In this document: positions 1 to 6,742 of the stretch, one piece after another
How positions within the stretch are numbered: the stretch's first letter is position 1
Layout of the letters: the number at the start of each line of letters is the position of its first letter
Assembly: GCA_902796905.1 (NCBI GenBank)
Contig: CADBQU010000008.1
Span: 1-43,867, forward strand
DNA: 43,867 nucleotides
Direction of reading: 5' to 3'
Source of the DNA: Oscillospiraceae bacterium
GTDB taxonomy: Bacteria > Bacillota > Clostridia > Oscillospirales > Acutalibacteraceae
The notes under the pieces: generated by a model
Told to the model about the DNA's origin: nothing
Seen by the model: the letters and a program-made list of their open reading frames with translations, nothing else
Database searches by the model: none
Translations under genes and position numbers: made by a program

Positions 1-37
1 AAAATGAAATGGTGTCATAAAGCTTTAAGCTTTCCAT
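1..37 (-). CDS. 5' end of an unidentified gene (partial)
   Basis: Only the first 12 codons are in the window; they read MESLKLYDTISF and run off the left edge. An ATG at 37-35 is preceded on the minus strand by a strong AGGAGGG ribosome binding site about 7 nt upstream (plus 45-51), which is what makes this a likely real start. Too little is present to name a product. The gene lies downstream of the AraC/GyrI regulator in the same direction and could be its target or operon partner. Confidence 0.5.
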   Translation of the reverse strand, partial: MESLKLYDTISF

Positions 38-127
38 ATTTTTGCCCTCCTAAATTATTTCTTGTAGCTACACTTATATTGTAAATATCGCTATGCCTTT
101 AATCAATAACGCAGATATTGGATTGCT

Positions 128-186
128 CCAACCAGCGGTTGGAAAGATTTTTACTATGCTGCCGCCCACGAATATGGGCGGCAAAA
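128..186 (-). terminator. Two hairpins after the GyrI-like gene
   Basis: Immediately after the stop of the GyrI-like gene lies a GC-rich hairpin (plus 159-183, arms TGCCGCCCA/TGGGCGGCA) and a second one (128-142, CCAACC/GGTTGG). Neither has a clear U-tract on the minus strand, so termination is plausible but weakly supported. Confidence 0.35.
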
Positions 187-188
187 TG

Positions 189-728
189 TTATTTTTGAAT
201 TATCGGCAGCCAAATTTCAATAAACCGTTTTTCTCTTTCATTTTTTGGGAACCAATGGTAAACTGAAATTTCGGGTGCGTTTGCAATTTCAAAATTGTTT
301 GCAGGCAACCACTCCGATACAATTCGTTTCCTTATATCAATATATTCTTCAACGGGAGACGGCTGATTTACGGTTGTAAATACGGCATAAGTATGTTTTG
401 GAACCGTTATATTTTCAAAACCGAATTCCCTCATATATTCAAAACCTGTAACCGCACTGTTATACATATTTTCACGCTCATATTTTTCAAGCTCGGCAAC
501 ATAATAAAAATCGTACCCGTTATCCGAAATATTAGTTATAAGGCATGTATCTGTTCCCGTATCGCCGGACGCACCTTTTGCTCCCCGTAAAAGCCATTGC
601 TTTGCCCTTGTGGTTTCAAACAATTTGCCCTCTTGGATTTTCCGTTCCTCACCGTAGGGCACGCCGGTAAAATGCACCTTGTAGCCTGTTAATATCATTT
701 CGGGTTTTTCAATAATTTTGTAATCCAT
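189..728 (-). CDS. GyrI-like small-molecule-binding domain protein (C-terminal half of an AraC-type regulator)
   Basis: About 180 residues with the layout of the GyrI/AraC effector-binding fold: it opens MDYKIIEKPEMILTGYKV, as in Rob/BmrR-like ligand-binding domains, and ends in the family-typical FIEIWLPI stretch. In this family the domain normally follows an AraC HTH in one polypeptide; here the HTH lies directly upstream in another frame (779-1108). The -1 frame stays open from the upstream gene through the junction and reads HGILPSEVKKGGSNLKSF, which is the expected linker. Independent initiation is also possible: ATG at 728 has GGAGGG about 10 nt upstream, and TTG 746 is another start. 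The domain is known to bind amphipathic or planar drugs; the ligand here is unknown. It could be a -1 frameshift product, a reinitiated separate protein or part of a decaying gene. Confidence 0.7.
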   Translation of the reverse strand: MDYKIIEKPEMILTGYKVHFTGVPYGEERKIQEGKLFETTRAKQWLLRGAKGASGDTGTDTCLITNISDNGYDFYYVAELEKYERENMYNSAVTGFEYMREFGFENITVPKHTYAVFTTVNQPSPVEEYIDIRKRIVSEWLPANNFEIANAPEISVYHWFPKNEREKRFIEIWLPIIQK

Positions 729-778
729 AAGCGTTCCGCCCTCCAAAGAAATTTTTAAAACAAGACGGGAAAATGATT

Positions 779-1108
779 TTAAATTACTGCCGCCCTTTTT
801 AACTTCGGACGGTAATATACCGTGAAATTTTTTAAAGCCTTTGCAAAGCTGTCCGGATTTTCATATCCGTACTTAAGTGCAATATCAATTATTTTTGATT
901 TGTTTGCGGCAAGCTCCGTGCCGGCAAGCGATAATCTGCGGATTCGAATATATTCGCCGACGGTAAATCCGCAAAGAATACTGAACACACGCTGAAAATG
1001 ATAGCTTGACGAAAAGCTTTGAGCCGCAACTGCTTCATAGTCAATCGTTTCGGTTAAATGCGCCTCAATATAATCGATAGACCTCTGCAAGCCTTTTATC
1101 CAATCCAC
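779..1108 (-). CDS. AraC-family HTH domain protein (N-terminal half, -1 shifted from the GyrI domain)
   Basis: 109 residues from a GTG start, VDWIKGLQRSIDYIEAHL, with AGGAGGG 8 nt upstream; the longer open frame starting at 1141 has no comparable site. It contains both helix-turn-helix units of the AraC DNA-binding domain: the first around AVAAQSFSSSYHFQRVF, the second around IDIALKYGYENPDSFAKAL. The expected end of the second unit (FxxxxGxxPS) is lost in this frame: after ALKNF it reads TVYYRPKLKRAAVI and stops, while the -1 frame gives FHGILPSEV. The intact ancestor was therefore a roughly 300-aa AraC-GyrI regulator, a type that usually controls efflux or stress genes. Cause: real one-base deletion, sequencing error or programmed shift. 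Confidence 0.8.
   Translation of the reverse strand: MDWIKGLQRSIDYIEAHLTETIDYEAVAAQSFSSSYHFQRVFSILCGFTVGEYIRIRRLSLAGTELAANKSKIIDIALKYGYENPDSFAKALKNFTVYYRPKLKRAAVI
830..836 (-). other. Candidate -1 ribosomal slippery heptamer T TTA AAA
   Basis: On the minus strand the zero frame reads GCT TTA AAA AAT TTC, so the bases form a canonical X XXY YYZ heptamer, T TTA AAA, in the correct phase. Slipping back one base gives TTT AAA AAA TTT CAC GGT (F K K F H G), exactly restoring the conserved end of the AraC domain and the reading frame into the GyrI domain. No upstream Shine-Dalgarno stimulator or downstream pseudoknot was verified. Confidence 0.45.
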
Positions 1109-1187
1109 GTTATCCCTCCTTGTCTGTTTGTATTTTATCAAAAAACGGTTTGTTTTTCCCGATATTCAGTGCCGGTTACAGTCGGGT

Positions 1188-2288
1188 TTATTGGAGTTTA
1201 TAAGGAATGGCCTTTGCTTTCATTTCTTTTAGTAACGCTGTAAAGCCGGGGTCATTTTTCAGCCAATCATACGAATGTATTTTGGAAATTCTTTGAATGT
1301 AGGCTTCTGTAGCAGAAAGAGGCGCATAGTATTCAATTTTCTTATTGTTAAAAATTTCTCCTTTTAACAATGGCGAGGCATAGCGATAGTCGCCGTTAGC
1401 GGCAAGAAAATCTATTGACAAATATGCTTCAAATGCTTTTTTGATATTTATGATAACATTTTCTTTATCCTTTAATTTGGCGTATGTATTTGCAAGATCA
1501 TTATACGTTTCTGCCGAAAAAACAATTAAAAAGCCTTCGTTACCGATAGAATTTATTATATTAAGCGCTATATTGCAAACCGGTATGGCATCTTTCGGAT
1601 CTGCAAAGCAGTAATGATGTTTTGCAATACTTAAAATATCCGAAAGTAATTTTTCAATATTTCCGCCGATACAGTGGTACTTATACTTAATTCTTTCTTT
1701 AGGCATAGCAATCATGGAGTACATTTCTGCCCTTGAATAAGCTTCATCGGGAAAAGTGTTGCAAAGCTTTTCGGCCTTTACTCTTTCTCCGCAGTAAGAA
1801 TAAGCAAAAGTCAGCGCCAATTTTGCTTTATATCGCAAATAATCATTCGTGCAATCACGCAATACAATATTGGTTTTATCTTCTATTTGTTTCAGCCATT
1901 TTTCTTTTTCACATTTCTGTTCAAATGTATGTACTTGAAGCTCCGCCCATTCTGCAAGCAATTTGTGATTGTTAGGGTAGGTTTTTAACGTTTTTTCTAT
2001 CAGCGCAATACCTTCTTTAGCCTTTGCAATATGCTTTAAATAAAATACTTCATTAAGTACATTTTCAATAACCTTGTCTGAGCTCTCTGTATCAATTTCA
2101 AGCCGATAGTCGGAAGAAACTCCGAAAAAATTTGACAAAGCGGGAATAAGCGTTATATCAGGCAAAGCAAGACCGTTTTCCCACTTAGATACCGCCTGGT
2201 AGGAAATATTTAAATAATCAGCCAGTTTTTCCTGGGTTATATCCTGTGCTTTTCTTAAAGCTTTAATCTTTGCTCCGATTTTTAACAT
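1188..2288 (-). CDS. XRE-family HTH transcriptional regulator with C-terminal helical repeats
   Basis: 366 residues. The first 60 are a Cro/C1-type HTH: LRKAQDITQEKLADYLNISYQAVSKWENG is followed by LPDITLIPALSNFFGVSSD. The rest (about 70-366) is all-helical, with TPR-like segments such as AIPVCNIALNIINSIGNEGF and TYAKLKDKENVIINIKKAFEAY. Many clostridial XRE-TPR regulators share this build; some respond to peptides, but no ligand can be inferred here. The start ATG at 2288 has GAGGTGA upstream. A 14-bp perfect palindrome (2312-2325) lies between the start and TATAAT-type -10 boxes, suggesting autorepression. It is followed by the split AraC-GyrI gene on the same strand. Confidence 0.88.
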   Translation of the reverse strand: MLKIGAKIKALRKAQDITQEKLADYLNISYQAVSKWENGLALPDITLIPALSNFFGVSSDYRLEIDTESSDKVIENVLNEVFYLKHIAKAKEGIALIEKTLKTYPNNHKLLAEWAELQVHTFEQKCEKEKWLKQIEDKTNIVLRDCTNDYLRYKAKLALTFAYSYCGERVKAEKLCNTFPDEAYSRAEMYSMIAMPKERIKYKYHCIGGNIEKLLSDILSIAKHHYCFADPKDAIPVCNIALNIINSIGNEGFLIVFSAETYNDLANTYAKLKDKENVIINIKKAFEAYLSIDFLAANGDYRYASPLLKGEIFNNKKIEYYAPLSATEAYIQRISKIHSYDWLKNDPGFTALLKEMKAKAIPYKLQ

Positions 2289-2311
2289 TTTGCTTCACCT
2301 CATTTTTTATT

Positions 2312-2337
2312 AGAAAGCGCTTTCTGATTATATTATA
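2312..2337 (-). promoter_or_regulatory. Promoter -10 boxes and perfect palindrome upstream of the XRE gene
   Basis: The perfect palindrome AGAAAGCGCTTTCT occupies 2312-2325. Two overlapping TATAAT boxes read on the minus strand at 2332-2337 and 2327-2332, so the palindrome would cover the transcription start. It is a good operator candidate for the XRE protein itself; the -35 is poor. Confidence 0.5.
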
Positions 2338-2481
2338 AAACCTTGTCTTTAAAATGAGTATAACATATCCGTTTAGATTTACGCAACCGAAGGTTGAAAG
2401 AATAATCGGTTAAAAGAATGTTTAAAAATAAAAAATAAGAAGTGATACAATACGGCTGCATATAAATTTTAATACAGTATA

Positions 2482-2528
2482 AAAAAAATCCGAACTTTTT
2501 TACACACTGCAAAAAGTTCGGATTTTTT
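2482..2528 (-). terminator. Rho-independent terminator after tRNA-Leu(CAA)
   Basis: Hairpin AAAAAATCCGAACTTTTT with its complement around TACACACTGC; A and T runs flank both sides, so it can act in both directions. It directly follows the tRNA-Leu gene on the minus strand. Confidence 0.85.
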
Positions 2529-2533
2529 GAGTT

Positions 2534-2620
2534 TGGTGCCGGTGGTGGGACTCGAACCCACACGATGTTGCCACCAACGGATTTTGAATCCGTCACGTCT
2601 GCCAATTCCATCACACCGGC
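2534..2620 (-). tRNA. tRNA-Leu (anticodon CAA)
   Basis: A class II tRNA of 87 nt with encoded CCA. The acceptor stem GCCGGTG/CACCGGC is perfect, the anticodon loop TTCAAAA reads CAA, there is a long variable arm (GTTGGTGGCAAC region), and the T arm carries GGTTCGAGTCC. It is preceded by tRNA-Lys and followed by its own terminator. Confidence 0.97.
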
Positions 2621-2780
2621 GAATTTAATTTGTTGTTTTGAATTTTTTGGTTTTATTTTTTTGATTTTTACGAGCGTGTTTTAATTATATAAAAAAACGC
2701 CGAAAAAATCAAGGCTTTTTTAACAATTACAAATACTTTTTAAATAAAAAACAATGTAATTTATAAAAAAAGAATAAAAA

Positions 2781-2805
2781 AGAGTGAAGACACTGTCTTC
2801 ACTCT
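2781..2805 (-). terminator. Terminator after tRNA-Lys
   Basis: A near-perfect 25-nt palindrome (AGAGTGAAGACA, one base, then its complement), followed on the minus strand by a long T-rich tract. It abuts the CCA end of tRNA-Lys. Confidence 0.85.
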
Positions 2806-2881
2806 TGGTGAGCTATCGGAGATTCGAACTCCGGACACCTTGATTAAAAGTCAAGTGCTCTGCCAACTGAGCTAATAGCTC
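2806..2881 (-). tRNA. tRNA-Lys (anticodon UUU)
   Basis: 76 nt with encoded CCA. The acceptor stem GAGCTAT/ATAGCTC is perfect, the anticodon stem is CTTGA/TCAAG with loop CTTTTAA (UUU), and the T loop is TTCGAAT. It is transcribed on the minus strand ahead of tRNA-Leu, with a terminator between them. Confidence 0.97.
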
Positions 2882-3047
2882 TTAACGCGACTTTAATATT
2901 ATAGCAACCAAAGCAAGGCTTGTCAAGAGAAATTTTAAATTTTTTTATTATTATTTTAAATTTTAAATTTTTTTGCGCAAATTTGTGGTTTTAAAAGAAA
3001 AAAGCGTTTAAAAACAGAAAAATTTTAAGGCTTATTTAACAGGTTTT

Positions 3048-3686
3048 TTATATATTGCAACACAATAATTCCGCATTGATTTCGTTTTCTATTGCGGCAG
3101 AAAGTTGAATGGGGGAGATGCCCTTTAAATTTTGCCGTAAAAACGAATTTATGCCGTTTGGTACAAATATATCGGAGCAATCCAAATTTACGGAATTCGG
3201 GCGGTTTAGGGCTTCGTAATAAGATGATATTAAAATGGGCTCTGTTCCGTACAAATCAAAGCTTTTTATACATAAATCGTTAAAAAGCTTTAAATTTAAA
3301 GTGTAAATGTTTATTTGTTTATAGTATTTAAGCAAATAAAACAGCAAATACAAATATTCTCCGTTTTTGTTAATAAACGTTATGTCCTTTCCTTTGTTGA
3401 ATTTATAAATATTTGAAATTTTATTTATTATATAATTATTTACCGGAAAAGGATTAACAAACGTATTATTGTTAAATTCTTCTGGCATAACCGCAAAAGA
3501 TATTTTATATTTTTGCTTTAATTTTTTAAAAGGATATATGCTTTTCTTATTTTTTGAGCAATAAAAAACCGTAAAAGGTATTTTCTTGGGAGATTCGTTA
3601 TTTAATAAAAAAGTATAGGTTAATGTTTTTTTGGTTATTTTTTTAGCAAACGTTTTGCGCTTTTTTGGCATTATACAATATATCAT
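3048..3686 (-). CDS. Conserved-looking hypothetical protein, alpha/beta (Rossmann-like?)
   Basis: 212 residues from ATG 3686, chosen because AAGGA lies about 9 nt upstream; the open frame continues to 3785 but that part overlaps a hairpin cluster. Very Lys/Asn/Ile/Tyr-rich, no signal peptide. The middle (about 110-190) alternates strands and helices: GKDITFINKNGEYLYLLFYL, then INIYTLNLKLFNDLCIKSFD, then PILISSYYEAL, then VNLDCSDIFVPNG. This resembles a Rossmann-like fold without a GxGxxG loop. I do not recognise the family. It stands alone between tRNA-Lys and the NIF3-like gene, with no clear promoter seen. Confidence 0.6.
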   Translation of the reverse strand: MIYCIMPKKRKTFAKKITKKTLTYTFLLNNESPKKIPFTVFYCSKNKKSIYPFKKLKQKYKISFAVMPEEFNNNTFVNPFPVNNYIINKISNIYKFNKGKDITFINKNGEYLYLLFYLLKYYKQINIYTLNLKLFNDLCIKSFDLYGTEPILISSYYEALNRPNSVNLDCSDIFVPNGINSFLRQNLKGISPIQLSAAIENEINAELLCCNI

Positions 3687-3732
3687 AAATTTTTCCTTAA
3701 AAATAAATTGTATTTTGCAAATTTTAAGTTGG

Positions 3733-3816
3733 CAATATTTTGGTGCAATATTGGGGCAAAAGCTTTGCTTTTGCCCCAAAAACAAAATTGTTTTTTTGGG
3801 GGGGCTGCCGCCCGTA
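3733..3816. repeat. Intergenic hairpin cluster (possible degenerate cloverleaf repeat)
   Basis: Consecutive inverted repeats: CAATATT/AATATTG at about 3733-3753, a perfect 11-bp stem GGGGCAAAAGC-TTT-GCTTTTGCCCC (3753-3777), an A-rich/T-rich hairpin at about 3774-3804, then GGGC-TGCC-GCCC. The TTT triloop and G/C-tipped arms match the three-armed elements elsewhere in the window, but no enclosing outer stem is evident. It lies between the hypothetical gene and the NIF3-like gene. Confidence 0.55.
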
Positions 3817-3848
3817 TGAGCTTTAACCGTTTTGGTTTATAAATCGGT

Positions 3849-4604
3849 TTATAAAGTTTTTATGGGAGTTGAAAAAGTTACCGAAATTTCCGCTTCGCCG
3901 CCTAAATTATTTTTAAGATATTCTGCCAAAGGATTTAAAATAAGCTTTTCGGTGTGATAATGTCCGGCGTCTATTAATGTAAAATTCTTTTCGCCGGCGG
4001 TTATAAACATAGAATGTTTAATGTCGGCTGTAACCAAAGCGTCTGCTTTGCAAAGAATTGCGGGAATAAACATATCGCTTCCGGCTCCGCCGCAAACGGC
4101 AACTTTTTTAATTAATTTTTTCCCTTCGGTATATCTTATGTTTCCGCCTAAAGTTTCTTTAACAAATTTTGCAAATTCGTAAGGGGAAAGCTCTTTTTCC
4201 AATTCTCCTATACGGCTGCAAAAACCTATTTCGTAATTATCTAAAACCTTTATGTTTTTAAGATTTAAAGCTTTGGCCAAACAATCGTTAACTCCGCCTT
4301 TTGCCATATCCAAATTTGTGTGCCAACTTATTACGGATATGCCGTTTTTTATAAGCTTAAAAACACGGCTTTCGGCAGTAACGTTTTTTAACGGAGCCCA
4401 AATTACGGGATGATGCGTTATTATTAAGTTTACGCCGGTATTTACCGCATTATTTATAATTTCGGTAGTTATATCCAAACATATTAATATTTTTTTTACT
4501 TCGCTTTGTTTGTCTCCTACTAAAAAACCGGTATTGTCGCCGGGCATGGCTTCTTTTTCGGGAACCAATTTCTCCAAACAATTGTAAACGTCAATAGCTT
4601 TCAT
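3849..4604 (-). CDS. NIF3/YqfO-like dinuclear metal-binding protein
   Basis: 251 residues, the usual length of the short NIF3 (GTP cyclohydrolase I type 2-like) form that lacks the inserted PII-like domain. Visible motifs: TGFLVGD near residue 25; ICLDIT near 41; the metal-site LIITHHPVIW near 60; ISWHTNLDMAKGGVND near 92; VAVCGGAGSDM near 168; and the C-terminal LIDAGHYHTEK with conserved His and Glu ligands. The family forms hexameric toroids with two metals per subunit; its physiological substrate is uncertain. In many Firmicutes the gene neighbours trmK/sigA, which is not so here. The start ATG at 4604 has only a weak GAAAG-type site. It is preceded by a T-rich stretch and follows the metRS-like gene in the same direction. 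Confidence 0.92.
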   Translation of the reverse strand: MKAIDVYNCLEKLVPEKEAMPGDNTGFLVGDKQSEVKKILICLDITTEIINNAVNTGVNLIITHHPVIWAPLKNVTAESRVFKLIKNGISVISWHTNLDMAKGGVNDCLAKALNLKNIKVLDNYEIGFCSRIGELEKELSPYEFAKFVKETLGGNIRYTEGKKLIKKVAVCGGAGSDMFIPAILCKADALVTADIKHSMFITAGEKNFTLIDAGHYHTEKLILNPLAEYLKNNLGGEAEISVTFSTPIKTL

Positions 4605-4710
4605 ATAATCACTTTCTTTTTTTCTTTATTTGTTTTTTGTTTTTCTTTTTATGCTTTAAACAGTAAAAATTAAAACTTAAAGCTTAATAACCCTATCTTC
4701 CCAATATACA

Positions 4711-4755
4711 AAAAGTATAACAATTAGTACTGTTTGTAATAATCATTATACTTTT
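4711..4755 (-). terminator. Possible weak terminator after the MetRS-like gene
   Basis: Inverted repeat AAAAGTATAA/TTATACTTTT with a loop of about 25 nt, just downstream of the stop at 4781 on the minus strand and followed by a short T run (TTTTTGTAT). The stem is AT-only, so its strength is doubtful. Confidence 0.35.
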
Positions 4756-4780
4756 ATATCTGCGCTTTTTATTTTTGTTT

Positions 4781-6742
4781 TTATTTTAATTGGTTTTCGT
4801 GTTTTAAGAAAAAGTCGGTTTTCGGAGCCAATTCCAAAAACTTATGGTTTTCTTCGCAAAGCTCGTCTATGGTTTTAAAAATATTATCCCAACTCCAAAT
4901 GTCATCGCTTAATTTTAAATATTTTCTTACGGTTTCGCAGCCGTCGGGAGCAAAAGGATGAAGCAAAGTTGCCATAACCCTTACGGTGTGGAAAGAATCT
5001 ATTAAAAGCTGAGATAAAAGGTTAAGGTCGTTTTCGCTGTCGGCTTTGCGGCTTAATGTAGCCCAACGCTTGTTGGTGTCTCTTAATGCAATATTTAAAA
5101 GCTCGAAAATTTTATCGAATTTAAATGTGTACATTAAATTTTCATATTCCAAAACCGTTTCTTCTACGGATTTTTTAATTTCTTCGCTTACCGTACCTTT
5201 TGGCAAAATACCGTTAAAATGCTTTTGAACCGTATAAAAACACGAACGAACTATACGGTTATAAACATTTGTTAATAAATTACCCTCGTAAAGAACGGTA
5301 TCAAAAACTCCGTTTTTAACTTCTTCGGGATGCAATACGCTTTTTGGGTCAAAACCTACGCTTTGTTCTGCCAAAGAAGCGTTTATAAAATGCATTCTAA
5401 GCTGTTCTTTGGTATAGTAGTTTAAAAGCTCTTCGGCTTTGGGCGGTTTAATATCTCCCGAACTGCTGGCTTTTTTCTTACCGAAAAGCAAATGATGATT
5501 TGCTACAAGCGTTGTTTGCTGTAAAACATTATCTTCTTGTTCGTAAGTGTCGTTTTTACCGCGTAAAGCAAAAAATATTCCGGTTTGAGCAATTCCATAA
5601 AAATAAATGTTATCTTCGCCTATAAACTGATAAATTCCGCAATCCTTGCTGTGCCACCATTTTTTGTATTCGTCCTGCGGTTTTCCTTTATTTTTTAAAA
5701 CGGTTTTTGTAAAGCTTATAGGTGCCCACAAGCTTTCGGGCCAAACCCAAAACGTTAAACCTTCGGAATCGGGTATGGGAATACCCCATTTGGCGTTTCC
5801 GCTTAACCTAAACGGAACTATGGTTTTTCCCGTACGGTATCTTATTCCGTTTTTGCTTAATATTTCGCAGGCCTTTGCACGGTCGTCCAAATTTGAAAAT
5901 ATAAGTTCGTACGAAACTTTTCCGTCTTCAAAAACAGTTTTGTATTTTGGCAAATTTAAGGCTTTTACCTGTTCTTCAAATTCCTTTTTAACATATATTT
6001 CGGGGTCTTTTAAAAATTCTCTCATAATAGAGATTAAGCCTTGGCGGCAGTTAGGCAATTCGCTTAAATAATCCGTGTGTTTTTCTATTGCGTCTTTAAA
6101 TGCAACCAAATCAAAGTACCAGTTGTCAACTTCTCTTATTTCGGGAGTTTTGCCCGAAAGCACGCTTTTTGGGCAAATAAGCTCATCTGCGTTAAACTGA
6201 TGTCCCAAAGAGCATTCGTCGGCATAAGCGTGTTCCGATTTGCACCCTTGAATGGGACAACGTCCCATAACCTGCCTGCCGTTTAAAAATACCTTTTTTT
6301 CGGGATCGTAAAACTGCTTGGTTTTTAATACGTGTAAAAATCCGTTTTGTTTTAAAGTGTTAAAAACCTGTTGCGAAACTTCGGTGTGTATTTCTCCGGA
6401 CTCGCCCAAAGCAGAAGCCGCAAAAAGGTTTGGGCTTATGCCGTATTTTTCCAATACTTCTTTTTGCTTTAAATGGTTTTTTAAAACAAAATCTTTAATT
6501 GTACCGGTAAAACCCTCTTTTTGAGCCGTTTCAAAGCTGGCTTCTATGGTAGAACCGTAGCAGTCTGTACCCGAAACAAATATAACGTTTTCATTACCTA
6601 TTCTGTCTCTTAAAAATCTGGCGTAAATATCGGCCGGAATAAATACTCCGCCTATATGTCCGAAATGCAATTCCTTGTTGCCGTAAGGCATACCGGCGGT
6701 AATAACCGCGCGTTTGGGAAATTCAGGTCTTTTGCGCTGCAT
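4781..6742 (-). CDS. metG: Methionyl-tRNA synthetase-like class I aminoacyl-tRNA synthetase (divergent KMSKS)
   Basis: 653 residues. The N-terminal Rossmann domain has MPYGNKELHFGHIGG (HIGH motif as HFGH) and FVSGTDCYGSTIE, matching the MetRS GTDEHG/GTDCHG region. A zinc-knuckle-like segment with CPIQGC and then an AYADECSLGHQF stretch lies at about 168-188. Active-site stretches FWVWPES and YQFIGEDNIYFYGI are recognisable. The KMSKS loop is replaced by KKKASSSG near residue 420, lacking the second lysine. A helical anticodon-binding domain follows, including LHPFAPDGCETVRKYL; there is no C-terminal EMAP-like domain. It is translationally coupled to gltX by a TAATG overlap with GGAGAT just upstream. 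Known family members annotated as class I tRNA ligases share this divergence; whether this is the sole MetRS of the cell cannot be told from the window. Confidence 0.85.
   Translation of the reverse strand: MQRKRPEFPKRAVITAGMPYGNKELHFGHIGGVFIPADIYARFLRDRIGNENVIFVSGTDCYGSTIEASFETAQKEGFTGTIKDFVLKNHLKQKEVLEKYGISPNLFAASALGESGEIHTEVSQQVFNTLKQNGFLHVLKTKQFYDPEKKVFLNGRQVMGRCPIQGCKSEHAYADECSLGHQFNADELICPKSVLSGKTPEIREVDNWYFDLVAFKDAIEKHTDYLSELPNCRQGLISIMREFLKDPEIYVKKEFEEQVKALNLPKYKTVFEDGKVSYELIFSNLDDRAKACEILSKNGIRYRTGKTIVPFRLSGNAKWGIPIPDSEGLTFWVWPESLWAPISFTKTVLKNKGKPQDEYKKWWHSKDCGIYQFIGEDNIYFYGIAQTGIFFALRGKNDTYEQEDNVLQQTTLVANHHLLFGKKKASSSGDIKPPKAEELLNYYTKEQLRMHFINASLAEQSVGFDPKSVLHPEEVKNGVFDTVLYEGNLLTNVYNRIVRSCFYTVQKHFNGILPKGTVSEEIKKSVEETVLEYENLMYTFKFDKIFELLNIALRDTNKRWATLSRKADSENDLNLLSQLLIDSFHTVRVMATLLHPFAPDGCETVRKYLKLSDDIWSWDNIFKTIDELCEENHKFLELAPKTDFFLKHENQLK

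Noticed and set aside
2621..2780. Possible extra small gene or RNA between tRNA-Leu and tRNA-Lys
   Set aside because: Only AT-rich sequence and the tRNA-Lys terminator tract; open frames here overlap tRNA genes on the same strand.
3687..3785. N-terminal extension of the hypothetical gene at 3048-3686
   Set aside because: The extra codons are inside the 3.75-kb hairpin cluster and have no ribosome binding site, whereas ATG 3686 does.
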